DNA from: Falsiroseomonas frigidaquae | GTDB lineage: Bacteria; Pseudomonadota; Alphaproteobacteria; Acetobacterales; Acetobacteraceae | DNA: 64,000 bases | Reading direction: 5' to 3' | Assembly (NCBI RefSeq): GCF_012163145.1 | Contig: NZ_JAAVTX010000005.1 | Coordinates: forward strand, 248,001-312,000 | Shown here: positions 41,642-50,469 of the stretch, piece after piece | Numbering within the stretch: position 1 is the stretch's first letter | Layout of the letters: each line of letters starts with the position of its first letter | The notes under the pieces: model-generated | Told to the model about the DNA's origin: nothing | Seen by the model: only the letters and a program-made list of their open reading frames with translations | Databases searched by the model: none | Made by a program: the position numbers and the translations under genes

Positions 41642-42343
41642 TCAGGCGGCGAGCGGCTTGGAGAACTTCTCCACCGCCAGCGTCATGCGGGCGGCCAGCG
41701 GCGCGCCGGCCTGCTCGGCCAGGCGGTAGGCGGCTTCCTGCAGCTTCGCCGTCTCGGACATCGTCCGCTCCATCGAAGCCTTGGCGAAGGCGGCCTGGAT
41801 GTCGGCGGCTTCCTTCAGGCTCTTCACGCCGGACAGCGCCTTGGCGCTTTCCATGGCATGCTCGCCGAGCGCCTGCGACATGGCAAAATACTGCTTGCTG
41901 AGCTCCTGCATGCCCGAGGTCAGGGTCTGCGTCGCCCGGGTCATCGCCTCAAGGTTGCCACGGCCGAATTCAGCGGCCTCCTCGGCGGCCTTGTAGAAGC
42001 CTTCGGTGGTCTTGGTCATCTGCTGCATGCCCTGCTCCATCTTGACGCGCGCCTGGCTGGCACCGTCTTCCATCATCTTCTTCGCGGCAGCCGCGCCGGC
42101 AGCTGCGGCCTGCATGCCACCCTGGGCGGTACCCTGGACGGCCTGCGTTGCATTCTTCGCCGCGGCCTCGGCCGCGTTGGTTGCGGCGGCCGGCGCGGTG
42201 CCGCTGATCGCGGCCTGCGTGCTGGTGCTCGCGGCCTGCGCCGCGCCGCTGGTCGCGGCCTGCGCCGTGCTGGTGGCGGGCTGCGCCGCGTTTTCCACCA
42301 CGGTCATGCCGCGCTTGCCGTCGGTCTTCTGTTCTGCCGCCAT
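41642..42343 (-). CDS. phaP: Phasin family protein
   Basis: 233 aa. The first 95 residues are an Ala/Thr/Gln-rich low-complexity stretch. The second half is a long amphipathic helix region ([58 protein letters not shown]-like) typical of phasins that coat PHA granules. No cysteines or signal. It is monocistronic and faces a divergent region with a PhaR-like operator. The Ala-rich N-terminus is longer than in most phasins and may mediate oligomerisation. Confidence 0.88.
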   Translation of the reverse strand: MAAEQKTDGKRGMTVVENAAQPATSTAQAATSGAAQAASTSTQAAISGTAPAAATNAAEAAAKNATQAVQGTAQGGMQAAAAGAAAAKKMMEDGASQARVKMEQGMQQMTKTTEGFYKAAEEAAEFGRGNLEAMTRATQTLTSGMQELSKQYFAMSQALGEHAMESAKALSGVKSLKEAADIQAAFAKASMERTMSETAKLQEAAYRLAEQAGAPLAARMTLAVEKFSKPLAA

Positions 42344-42691
42344 GTATCCAGTTCCTTCAGGGTTGCTCGCCGGCGCATGCGCCAGGGCGGGAGCCTGTGA
42401 CCCGGCTCCAGGGCTGTTTTGCTGCGGTGCAGCACGACCGCTTTTTAGCCAATGCCGACGTCATTTCGCAAGATTTTTTTGCAGTGCAGCATGGGATTTC
42501 GGCATTGTCGGGCGATGGGACGCGCCTCATGCGATAGAGCGCAGATCGCCGGATGGTGCAGCTCCACCGCCCAAGTGCTTGCATTAACTTGGTGTTCCGC
42601 ATTCGTCCTTGTGGACAGCGCCCCCCCGACCTCACTAGCTTGTCCTTCTGGCGGCGCACGGGGGGTGGGCCGCCCAGGGGGTTCAGCATCC
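42344..42691. promoter_or_regulatory. 348-nt divergent region, phasin and D,D-carboxypeptidase
   Basis: It is less GC-rich than the genes, with T-runs at 42442-42446 and 42474-42480. The phasin half holds the PhaR-like dyad. The carboxypeptidase half contains TTGCATTAACTTGGTG (42580-42595), a possible promoter area. No ORF supported. Confidence 0.55.
42420..42491 (-). promoter_or_regulatory. PhaR-like operator upstream of the phasin gene
   Basis: TGCTGCGGTGCAGCA (42420-42434) is a perfect dyad of the form CTGC-N3-GCAG, the site reported for the PHA repressor PhaR of Paracoccus. A second TGC-rich element, TGCAGTGCAGCA, lies at 42480-42491 next to a T7 run. They are 77 and 137 nt upstream of the phasin start, where PhaR autoregulation of phaP is expected. 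Confidence 0.65.
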
Positions 42692-43951
42692 ATGTTCATT
42701 CGGCTCAGGCCCATGGTCGCCCTGGCGGCCAGCCTGTTCGCCGCCATTGCTCCGGCCGCCTTCGCGCCGGCGCAGGCGCAGATCGGCAGCGAACGCTACG
42801 CCGCCATCGTGGTGGACCATCGCAATGGCAACATCCTGGTGGCCGCCAATCCGGACGAGACGCGGCACCCGGCCTCGCTCACCAAGATGATGACCCTTTA
42901 CATGGTGTTCGAGGCGCTGCGCGACGGCCGCCTCTCGCTCGGCTCCGCCGTGCCGATCTCGGAGGAGGCGGCGTCCCGCCCCCCCTCGAAGCTCGGTATC
43001 CCGGCCGGCGGCCAGGTGACCGTGGAGCAGGGCATCCTGGCGCTGGTCACCAAATCCGCCAACGACGTCGCCGCCGCCTTCGGCGAGCTGCTCGGCGGGG
43101 ATGAGGCGCGGTTCGGCCAGTTGATGACGCAGCGCGCCAGATCCCTGGGCATGACCCGCACCACCTTCCGCAACGCCTCCGGCCTGCCCGACTGGGACCA
43201 GGTGACCACGGCGCGGGACATGGCGACGCTCGGCCGCCGCCTGATGCTCGATTTTCCCGATCGCTACCACTATTTCGGCCGCACCGAGGCGGCTTTCCGT
43301 GGCCTGCGCCTGCGCAGCCACAACCGCATGCTGACCAGCTATGAGGGCGTGGACGGCATCAAGACCGGCTACATCCGGGCCAGCGGCTTCAACATCGTCA
43401 CCAGCGCCAGCCGCGACGGGCATCGCGTGGTCGGCGCCGTCTTCGGCGGCAGTTCCTGGGTCGAGCGCGACCAGCACATGACGGCACTGCTCGACCAGAG
43501 CTTCGACCGTCTCGGTGCCAACCCGCGCGTGATGGTGCAGGCGCCGCCGACGGTGCTCATGCGCCGCGCCCAGGCCGCCACCGCCAGCCGCAATCCGCGC
43601 GCTGCGGCGCGGGCGGTGCCGGCGCGTACCGCTGCCCGCCAGGCCGCGAACCGCCGGGCCGCCAGCGCGCCGGCCGCCCGCCAGGTCAGCCGCACCGCAC
43701 CGCGGACGGCAGCACGCACCACCGCCCGCGCCGCCAACCGGCCGGCGGCCCGCCGTGCGCCGCCGGCGCGCGCCCGCGCCGCCGTCCGCGCGCCGGTGCG
43801 CACGGCCCAGCCGCCGCGGGGCGCGGTCCGCACCGCCACCACCCGGACCGCCGCCACCAGCCGCAGCGCCGCGCGCAGCCCGGTTGCCACGCGCAGCGCC
43901 ATTGCGCCGCGCGGCCGCACCCCGATCGCCCCGCCGCAGCCGCGGCGCTAG
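42692..43951 (+). CDS. D-alanyl-D-alanine carboxypeptidase (PBP5/6 type) with basic tail
   Basis: 419 aa. Signal peptide ends near 30 (APAQAQ). The S11 triad motifs are S62-L-T-K65, S122-A-N124 and K224-T-G226. It trims the terminal D-Ala of peptidoglycan stem peptides in the periplasm. Residues 290-419 are a low-complexity Ala/Arg/Pro tail with more than 25 arginines and no amphipathic anchor. The usual PBP5 C-terminal domain and SPOR domain are not recognisable. The tail may bind anionic polymers. The stop region is triplicated. Confidence 0.93.
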   Translation: MFIRLRPMVALAASLFAAIAPAAFAPAQAQIGSERYAAIVVDHRNGNILVAANPDETRHPASLTKMMTLYMVFEALRDGRLSLGSAVPISEEAASRPPSKLGIPAGGQVTVEQGILALVTKSANDVAAAFGELLGGDEARFGQLMTQRARSLGMTRTTFRNASGLPDWDQVTTARDMATLGRRLMLDFPDRYHYFGRTEAAFRGLRLRSHNRMLTSYEGVDGIKTGYIRASGFNIVTSASRDGHRVVGAVFGGSSWVERDQHMTALLDQSFDRLGANPRVMVQAPPTVLMRRAQAATASRNPRAAARAVPARTAARQAANRRAASAPAARQVSRTAPRTAARTTARAANRPAARRAPPARARAAVRAPVRTAQPPRGAVRTATTRTAATSRSAARSPVATRSAIAPRGRTPIAPPQPRR

Positions 43952-44002
43952 GAAATCCGCCCGCAGCCGCGGCGCTAGGAAATCAGCCGCAGCCGCGGCG
44001 CT
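43934..44002 (+). repeat. Triplicated stop-codon segment
   Basis: CCGCAGCCGCGGCGCTAG with GAAATC occurs at 43934-43957 and 43961-43984, and a partial copy (43987-44002) follows. The first copy carries the carboxypeptidase stop codon; the second repeats it. This looks like recent slippage or duplication. Confidence 0.85.
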
Positions 44003-44014
44003 GAGAGTATCAGG

Positions 44015-44041
44015 GCAGCCCGCCCGGTCCGGGCGGGCTGC
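44015..44041 (+). terminator. Near-perfect 13-bp palindrome between convergent genes
   Basis: GCAGCCCGCCCGG and CCGGGCGGGCTGC flank a single T. It lies between the converging carboxypeptidase and OB-fold genes and could act as a bidirectional terminator, although neither strand has a T-run. Confidence 0.6.
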
Positions 44042-44055
44042 GGCACGCGGCAGGT

Positions 44056-44454
44056 TCAGGCCGGCGCGAACATCGGCACCGGCGCCCCGGGCTCGCCTTC
44101 CGCCGTCTGGCTCGGCTTGAACACCACCCGCACCCTCATGCCGATGCGGATCTCATCGAAATCGCAATCGACGATGTTCGTGAAGATGCGCGGGCCTTCC
44201 TCCAGCTCGACATAGGCGCAGGCATAGGGCTGGGCGACGCGCATCACCGTGTAGCTGTAGATGGTGCCGCGGCCGCTGGCCTGCACCAGCTCCACATTCG
44301 ACGACAGGGTGAAGGGCGAGGCGCCGCGCGGGTAGTAGAAGTGCCTCCCCGTATCCCGGCACCGGCCGATCAGCAGGCGCCCTTCGGCCGCCGCATCCCA
44401 GACCGGCTTCGTGGAGGGATCGACGACCGGGGCGGCAATGATGCGTTCGGACAT
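44056..44454 (-). CDS. DUF35/OB-fold protein partner of thiolase
   Basis: 132 aa. An N-terminal helix, then the rubredoxin-like zinc-ribbon position reading GRCRDTGRHFYYPRG with only one cysteine, and an OB-fold (ASGRGTIYSYTVMRV, VELEEGPRIFTNIVDCD). The zinc site therefore looks lost. Such proteins bind acyl-CoA and form complexes with thiolases. It follows the thiolase gene after 5 nt. Confidence 0.88.
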   Translation of the reverse strand: MSERIIAAPVVDPSTKPVWDAAAEGRLLIGRCRDTGRHFYYPRGASPFTLSSNVELVQASGRGTIYSYTVMRVAQPYACAYVELEEGPRIFTNIVDCDFDEIRIGMRVRVVFKPSQTAEGEPGAPVPMFAPA

Positions 44455-44459
44455 CGGGG

Positions 44460-45632
44460 TCACTCCCTTTCCATGATGAGCGTGGCGCTGCCATGCCGGT
44501 GGCCGAGCAGCCCGCCCGTGCCATGCGCCAGCGCCAGGCCGCAATCGGCCACCTGCACCGCGGGGTGGGCTTCGCCGCGCAGCTGCCGCACCGCCTCGAT
44601 CACCTTCGTCATGCCGCCCCGATTGGCCGGATGGTTGTTGCACAGCCCGCCGCCATCCGTGTTGAAGGGCAGCTTCCCCACGCCGGAGATCAGGTTGCCG
44701 TCGCGCACGAACTTTCCTCCGTCTCCCTTCGCGCAGAAGCCGAGATCCTCAAGCTGGATCAGGACCGTGATGGTGAAGCTGTCGTAGATGCTGGCGTAGC
44801 GGATATCGGAGGGCGTTACGCCGGCCTCCTCGAAGGCCCGGGCGCCGGAGAAGCGGGCGCCGGAGAAGGTGAGGTCCGGATAGCCGCCGAACTGGCCCTT
44901 CACCGCCTCACCGGTCCCGCGGATGCTGACCACCGGGCGCTTCAGGGACCGCGCGATCTCCGGCCGGGCGACGATCAGCGCGCCGCCGCCATCGGAGATG
45001 ACGCAGCAATCCAGGCGATGCAGCGGGTCCGCCACCATGGGCGAATTCACCACCTCCTCCACCGTCACGGGCTTCTTCAGCATGGCGTGCGGGTTGTGCT
45101 GGGCGTGCTGGCTGGCGGCCACCTTGATCCAGGCCAGATCCTCGCTGGTGGTGCCGAATTCGTGCATGTGGCGCATGGCGCACAGCGCGTAGCTGCCGGC
45201 CACGGTGCGGCCCATCGGGATCTCGAAGGGATCATCCGGCACGGTGGCGTTCTGGGCGCGGGCGCCGGTGCCGGTGGCCTGGCCCTCGCTGCGTGGCCGG
45301 CCGGCCAGCGTGATCAGCGCGATGTTGCAGCGGCCGAGCGCGATGGCCGCCGCCGCATGGGCGACATGGGCGAGGTAGGAGCTGCCGCCGATATCGGTGG
45401 AATCGACATGGCTCAGCCGGTCCAGACCCAGATAGTCGGCCATGGCCAGCGGGCCCATGCCGGGCGCGTCGCCGGCGCAGAAATAGCCGTCGACGTCGGC
45501 CTTGGTCAGCCCGGCATCCTCCAGGGCGCCGAAGGCGACCTCCGCATGCAGCTGCGCCACGGATTTGTCGGGCGCCTTGCGGGTCGGGTGTTCATAGGCG
45601 CCGACGATGCAGGCGCGGCCGCGTAGGCTCAT
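44460..45632 (-). CDS. Thiolase-family protein (SCPx type), N-terminal cysteine replaced
   Basis: 390 aa. Thiolase landmarks: ACIVGAYEHPTRKAPD, DGYFCAGDAPGM, a central DCCVISDGGGALIV, and the C-terminal DCGLALAHGTGG histidine/glycine region. The usual acyl-accepting cysteine position reads DIGGSSYLAHVAHAAAA, serine instead of cysteine. Such variants occur with DUF35 partners and may catalyse retro-aldol-type or non-thiolytic steps. ATG 45632. Operon of two with the OB-fold gene; divergent from hmgA. Confidence 0.88.
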   Translation of the reverse strand: MSLRGRACIVGAYEHPTRKAPDKSVAQLHAEVAFGALEDAGLTKADVDGYFCAGDAPGMGPLAMADYLGLDRLSHVDSTDIGGSSYLAHVAHAAAAIALGRCNIALITLAGRPRSEGQATGTGARAQNATVPDDPFEIPMGRTVAGSYALCAMRHMHEFGTTSEDLAWIKVAASQHAQHNPHAMLKKPVTVEEVVNSPMVADPLHRLDCCVISDGGGALIVARPEIARSLKRPVVSIRGTGEAVKGQFGGYPDLTFSGARFSGARAFEEAGVTPSDIRYASIYDSFTITVLIQLEDLGFCAKGDGGKFVRDGNLISGVGKLPFNTDGGGLCNNHPANRGGMTKVIEAVRQLRGEAHPAVQVADCGLALAHGTGGLLGHRHGSATLIMERE

Positions 45633-45746
45633 CTGGGGGCGTTCCTGGCGTTGTTCGGCGGGCAAACTGCCGCCACCGCGCGCGCGCGTCCAGCATCCCC
45701 AGCCGCCACGGATGCGCTATGCTGATCCCATCGAGGGGAGGCGAGC

Positions 45747-47087
45747 ATGGATATCACGCCGCAACAGACGCTGATCAGCGCAGCCAATGCCGGCTACATG
45801 TCCGGCTTCGGCAATGGCTTCGAGACGGAGGCCCTGCCCGGCGCCCTGCCGGTCGGCCGCAATTCGCCACAGCGCTGCGCCTATGGGCTCTATGCCGAGC
45901 AGCTCTCCGGCTCCCCCTTCACCGCGCCGCGGGCCAGCAATGCGCGGTCCTGGCTGTATCGCATCCGCCCGACCGTCGCGCATATCGGCCGCTTCGCGCC
46001 GCGCGATGCCGGGCTGTGGCGCAGCGCGCCCTGCGCGGAGGAGACCGGCCTGCCGATCCAGCCGCTGCGCTGGGACCCGCTGCCGATCCCGGATACGGGC
46101 GAGACCTTCCTGACCGGCATGCGCACCATCACCACCTGCGGCGATGTCGCTGGCCAGACCGGCATGGCGGCCAGCATCGCGCTGGTGACTCGCAGCATGG
46201 TGGACGAGACCTTCTGGAACTCCGACGCGGAGATGCTGGTGATCCCCCAGCAGGGCCGGCTGCGTTTTCGGACCGAATTCGGCGTGATCGAGGTGGCGCC
46301 CGGTGAGGTCGCTGTCCTGCCGCGCGGCGTGAAGTTCCGGGTGGAGCTGATCCACGAGCAGCCGGCGCGGGCCTATGTCTGCGAGAACTACGGCGGCGCC
46401 TTCACCCTGCCGGAGCGCGGCCCGATCGGCGCCAATTGCCTGGCGAACCAGCGCGATTTCCTGTCGCCTGTCGCGGCTTACGAGGATGTGGAGCGGCCGC
46501 AGCTTGTCGTGGTGAAATGGGGCGGGCAGCTCTGGCAGGCGGAGATCGGGCATTCGCCGCTGGATGTGGTGGCCTGGCACGGCAACTACGCGCCGCACAA
46601 ATACGACCTGTCCCGCTTCTCGCCGGTCGGGCCGCTGCTGTTCGACCACGCGGACCCGTCGATCTTCACGGTGATGACGGCGCCGTCGGAGACGCCCGGC
46701 ACGGCGAATATCGACTTCGTGCTGTTCCCGGAGCGCTGGATGGTGGCGGAAAACACCTTCCGGCCGCCCTGGTACCACATGAACCTGATGAGCGAGTTCA
46801 TGGGCCTGATCCTCGGCCAGTACGACGCCAAGCCGCAGGGTTTCGTTCCTGGCGGCTTCAGCCTGCACAATTGCATGCTGCCGCATGGCCCGGATGCGGA
46901 GGCCTTCGAGAAGGCGAGCACGGTGGAACTCGCGCCGCACAAGCTGGCCAATACCATGGCCTTCATGCTGGAGACGCGGCTGCCGCAGCGCGTCACAGCC
47001 TATGCCGCCGGCGTGGCGCAGCGCCAGCCGGACTACGAGGCCTGCTGGTCCGGGCTGGTCAAGAAATTCGATCCGACGAGGCGGTGA
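45747..47087 (+). CDS. hmgA: Homogentisate 1,2-dioxygenase
   Basis: 446 aa, full length. It opens homogentisate to maleylacetoacetate using Fe2+ and O2. Landmarks: [19 protein letters not shown] at the start, a cupin-like iron site with [16 protein letters not shown] and [10 protein letters not shown] supplying histidine and glutamate ligands. ATG 45747 with GAGGGGAGG upstream. It is followed after 5 nt by the fumarylacetoacetase gene. maleylacetoacetate isomerase is not in the window. Confidence 0.96.
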   Translation: MDITPQQTLISAANAGYMSGFGNGFETEALPGALPVGRNSPQRCAYGLYAEQLSGSPFTAPRASNARSWLYRIRPTVAHIGRFAPRDAGLWRSAPCAEETGLPIQPLRWDPLPIPDTGETFLTGMRTITTCGDVAGQTGMAASIALVTRSMVDETFWNSDAEMLVIPQQGRLRFRTEFGVIEVAPGEVAVLPRGVKFRVELIHEQPARAYVCENYGGAFTLPERGPIGANCLANQRDFLSPVAAYEDVERPQLVVVKWGGQLWQAEIGHSPLDVVAWHGNYAPHKYDLSRFSPVGPLLFDHADPSIFTVMTAPSETPGTANIDFVLFPERWMVAENTFRPPWYHMNLMSEFMGLILGQYDAKPQGFVPGGFSLHNCMLPHGPDAEAFEKASTVELAPHKLANTMAFMLETRLPQRVTAYAAGVAQRQPDYEACWSGLVKKFDPTRR

Positions 47088-47092
47088 CCTGG

Positions 47093-48349
47093 ATGCTCGA
47101 TGCAACTCATGACGCGGCCCGGCGCAGCCGCGTCGCCTCCGCCAATGGCCATGCGGATTTCCCGATCCAGAACCTGCCGTTGGGCGTGTTCGCGCCGCCC
47201 GGCGGGGCGAAGCGGGCGGGTGTGGCGATCGGCGACAGCATCCTGGAGCTGGCCAGCGCGCCGCTGACGGGTGTGGCGGCGGAGGCCGTGGCATCGATGG
47301 CGGATGGCACGCTGAACGGCTTCTTCGCGCTCGGCGCCGCGCCGCGGAAGGCGTTGCGTGCGCAACTCTCGGAGCTGCTTTCGGAAGGCAGTACGGCCGA
47401 GCTGGTCCTGCATGACTCGGGAAAATGCACGCTGCATCTGCCGGCGCGCATCGGGGACTACACGGATTTCTATGCCGGCATCCAGCACGCCACCAATGTC
47501 GGCGCGCTGTTCCGCCCGGACCAGCCGCTGATGCCGAACTACAAGCATGTGCCGATCGGCTATCACGGCCGCGCCAGCTCCATCGTGCCCTCCGGCACCG
47601 CGCTGCGGCGGCCGAACGGGCAGCGCAAGCCGGCCGCCGAGACGCAGCCGAGCTTCGGGCCGAGCCGTAACCTGGATTACGAGCTGGAGCTCGGCATCTG
47701 GATCGGGCCGGGCAATTCGCTGGGCGAGCCCATCCCGATCGCCCAGGCCGCGGGGCATATTGCGGGCTACTGCCTGCTGAACGACTGGTCGGCGCGCGAC
47801 ATCCAGGGGTGGGAATACCAACCGCTCGGCCCCTTCCTGGCGAAGAATTTCGGCTCGACCATCAGCCCCTGGGTGGTGACGCCGGAAGCGCTGGCGCCTT
47901 TTCGGGTGGCGCAGCCGGCACGACCGGAGGGCGATCCGAAGCCGATGGCGTATCTGTGGGACGAGACGGACCAAGCGGAGGGCGCGCTGGCGCTGGAGCT
48001 GGAAGTCTGGCTGACCGTGCCGGGCGCGGCGCCCCATCGCCTGTCCACCAGCGATGCGCGCGGCCTGTACTGGACCCCGGCGCAGATGGTGGCGCATCAC
48101 AGCTGCGGCGGCTGCAACCTGCAGCCGGGCGATCTGTTCGGCAGCGGCACCATCTCCACCGAGGCCGGCTATGGCTCGCTGCTGGAAATCACCCAGGGCG
48201 GACGCAAGCCGCTGACCTTGCCATCCGGCGCCACGCGCCGTTTCCTGGAAGACGGCGACAGCATCACGCTGCGCGCCCGCGCCCGCCGCGACGGCTTTGC
48301 CGGCATCGGCTTCGGCGATTGCACGGGCACCATTCTCGCGGCGCCCTGA
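47093..48349 (+). CDS. fahA: Fumarylacetoacetase
   Basis: 418 aa. It hydrolyses fumarylacetoacetate to fumarate and acetoacetate, the last step of tyrosine degradation. The SH3-like N-terminal domain (FPIQNLPLGVFA) precedes the FAH core with DYTDFYAGIQHATNVG, PIGYHGRASSIVPSG, LDYELELGIWIG, LNDWSARDIQGWEY and KNFGSTISPWVV. Metal-binding acidic residues are in place. It is co-transcribed with hmgA. Confidence 0.96.
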   Translation: MLDATHDAARRSRVASANGHADFPIQNLPLGVFAPPGGAKRAGVAIGDSILELASAPLTGVAAEAVASMADGTLNGFFALGAAPRKALRAQLSELLSEGSTAELVLHDSGKCTLHLPARIGDYTDFYAGIQHATNVGALFRPDQPLMPNYKHVPIGYHGRASSIVPSGTALRRPNGQRKPAAETQPSFGPSRNLDYELELGIWIGPGNSLGEPIPIAQAAGHIAGYCLLNDWSARDIQGWEYQPLGPFLAKNFGSTISPWVVTPEALAPFRVAQPARPEGDPKPMAYLWDETDQAEGALALELEVWLTVPGAAPHRLSTSDARGLYWTPAQMVAHHSCGGCNLQPGDLFGSGTISTEAGYGSLLEITQGGRKPLTLPSGATRRFLEDGDSITLRARARRDGFAGIGFGDCTGTILAAP

Positions 48350-48361
48350 GGGAGAACGACC

Positions 48362-49333
48362 ATGTCCGACCGGCCAAAGAAGGTCGAGTTCCTCGAGGAA
48401 GGCCCGCGCGAGGGCTTCCAGATCGAAAAGACCATCTTCCCTCTGGCGGAGCGTGTGAAGCTGGTGGAGGCGCTGGCGGAAACCGGGCTGCACCACATCC
48501 AGGTCGCCAGCTTCGTCAGCCCGAAGCATGTGCCGCAGATGGCCGACAGCGCCGAATTTTTCGCCGCCATCCGCAAGAAGCCGGGCGTGCACTATGCCGG
48601 GCTGTGGCTGAATGAGCAGGGGTTCGAACGCGCCCGCGCCACCGGGCATGTCGACCTCCAGGGCAAGATTTCGCTCTACGCCTCGGACGCCTTCGCGCAG
48701 CGCAACAACCGCTGCTCGGCGGCGGAGATGGCGGAGCGGCAGAAGGGCTGGCTGGACCGCTATGCGGAAGCGGGCGTGAAGCCGGACTACGCCATCATCA
48801 TGGCCGCCTTCGGCTGCAACTATGAGGGCGACATCCCGCCCGAACGCGTCGTCGCCCTGGCGCGCTACGCCCACGACATCTGCGCCGAGCGTGGCGAGAA
48901 ACTCCCGCAGGTCTTCCTCGCGGACACCATGGGCTGGGGCAATCCGGAGCAGACGCGGCGCCTGGTCGGCATGGTGCGGGACGCGCTGCCGGAGGTGCGG
49001 ATCGGCCTGCATCTGCACGACACGCGCGGCCTCGGCACCGCCAATGTGCTGGCGGCGCTGGAGATGGGGGTGGATCTGTTCGACAGCAGCGTCGCAGGCC
49101 TCGGCGGTTGCCCCTTCGCCGCGCATGGCGATGCCGGTGCGGCGGGCAATGTGTGCACGGAGGACCTGGTGTTCCTCTGCCACGAACTCGGCATCGAGAC
49201 CGGCATCGACCTGGAGGCGCTGGTGGAATGCGCCCGCATGGCGGAGCGCCTGATCGGCCGCCGGTTGAACGGCCGCGTCATGCATGCGGGGACATTGGCG
49301 AAGTATCGGGCGAAGCGGGACGTGGCGGCGTGA
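48362..49333 (+). CDS. Hydroxymethylglutaryl-CoA lyase family protein
   Basis: 323 aa, HMGL-like TIM barrel. The N-terminal motif reads EEGPREGFQ rather than the usual D-x-x-x-R-D-x-x-Q; ASFVSPKHVPQMAD, LHLHDTRGLGTANVLAAL and GGCPFAAHGDAGAAGNVCTED hold the catalytic His and Cys regions. It would split a 3-hydroxy-3-methyl acyl-CoA into acetyl-CoA or pyruvate plus a ketone/acid. The stop overlaps the next gene (GTGA). Substrate may differ from HMG-CoA given the altered first motif and the CoA-transferase partner. Confidence 0.88.
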   Translation: MSDRPKKVEFLEEGPREGFQIEKTIFPLAERVKLVEALAETGLHHIQVASFVSPKHVPQMADSAEFFAAIRKKPGVHYAGLWLNEQGFERARATGHVDLQGKISLYASDAFAQRNNRCSAAEMAERQKGWLDRYAEAGVKPDYAIIMAAFGCNYEGDIPPERVVALARYAHDICAERGEKLPQVFLADTMGWGNPEQTRRLVGMVRDALPEVRIGLHLHDTRGLGTANVLAALEMGVDLFDSSVAGLGGCPFAAHGDAGAAGNVCTEDLVFLCHELGIETGIDLEALVECARMAERLIGRRLNGRVMHAGTLAKYRAKRDVAA

Positions 49334-50469
49334 AGCCTCTGGATGGCGTGAAGGTGGTGGAGATCGGCCAGGTCTTCGCGGGCCCCTATGCGGGTGCGAT
49401 CCTGGCGGATCTCGGCGCCGATGTGATCAAGGTGGAGAAGCCGCAGGGCGGCGATGATGCGCGGCAGATGGGCCGCGAATTCCGCCGCGGCGATGCGCTG
49501 GTCTTCCACGAGTTCAACCGCGGCAAACGCAGCGTGGCGCTGGACCTGAAATCCGCCGAGGGCATGGCAGCACTGCATGCGCTGTTGGAGCAGGCCGATA
49601 TCCTGCTGCACAACATGCGGCCCGGCGTGCCGGAAACGCTCGGGCTGGGCGGGGCGGAGACCACGGCGCGGCACACCCGCCTGATCTATTGCGAGATGGG
49701 CGCCTTCGGCCATCAGGGACCGATGAAGGACCACCCCGGCTATGAGCCGCTGCTGCAGGCTTTTTCCGGATTGTCCTCCATCACGGGCGAGCCGGGCGGC
49801 AAGCCGGTACGCATGGGCGCCAGCGTGGTGGACCAGGGCACCGGCATGTGGACGGTGATCGGCGCCCTGGCGGCGCTGCGGCAGCGGGAGGTGACGGGGC
49901 GCGGCTGCGTCATCAACACCTCCCTCTTCGAGACCGCCTTCGCCTGGGCCAACCAGAAGGTTTCGGCCTTCGTGAACCAGAGGGAGCAGCCGGTGCGGCA
50001 TGCGTCGGGGCACCCCGGCTTCGTGCCCTACGAGGCCTTCGACGCGTCCGATTCACCGCTGCTGGTCTGCTGCGGCAATGACCGGCTGTTCGCGAAGTTT
50101 GCCCGCGTGCTGGGCCATTCGGAATGGCCCGCGGACCCGCGCTTCCTCACCAACCGCGACCGCATCGCGCACAAGGATGCGCTGCTGCCGATGATCCGGG
50201 AGATCATGCTGGGGCGCCGCCGCGTGGAATGGCTCGGCCTACTGGTGGAGGCCGGCGTGCCCTGCGCGCCGATCAACACGATCGAGGAAATGCTGGCCGA
50301 GCCTCAGGCCGCGGCGATGCAGATGCTGGCGACGCCGCCGGGCGAGGATTTCGCCGTGGTCGCCACGCCGATCAGCTTCGACGGTGTCCGCCCGCTGCCG
50401 CCGCGCGGCGCGCCGCGGCTGGACGAGCATGCGGGTGCTGGGTTCAGCCCAGGACCTTCGGGGCGCTGA
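49330..50469 (+). CDS. Class III (CaiB/BaiF-type) CoA-transferase
   Basis: 379 aa. VKVVEIGQVFAGPYAGAILADLGADVIKVEKPQGGDDAR is the family N-terminus; the catalytic aspartate is D168 in VVDQGTGM. It moves CoA between acids, probably activating the substrate of the lyase it overlaps by 4 nt. The start is GTG 49330. Its last 26 bases overlap the convergent DUF6285 gene, an unusual tail-to-tail overlap. Confidence 0.92.
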   Translation: MKPLDGVKVVEIGQVFAGPYAGAILADLGADVIKVEKPQGGDDARQMGREFRRGDALVFHEFNRGKRSVALDLKSAEGMAALHALLEQADILLHNMRPGVPETLGLGGAETTARHTRLIYCEMGAFGHQGPMKDHPGYEPLLQAFSGLSSITGEPGGKPVRMGASVVDQGTGMWTVIGALAALRQREVTGRGCVINTSLFETAFAWANQKVSAFVNQREQPVRHASGHPGFVPYEAFDASDSPLLVCCGNDRLFAKFARVLGHSEWPADPRFLTNRDRIAHKDALLPMIREIMLGRRRVEWLGLLVEAGVPCAPINTIEEMLAEPQAAAMQMLATPPGEDFAVVATPISFDGVRPLPPRGAPRLDEHAGAGFSPGPSGR

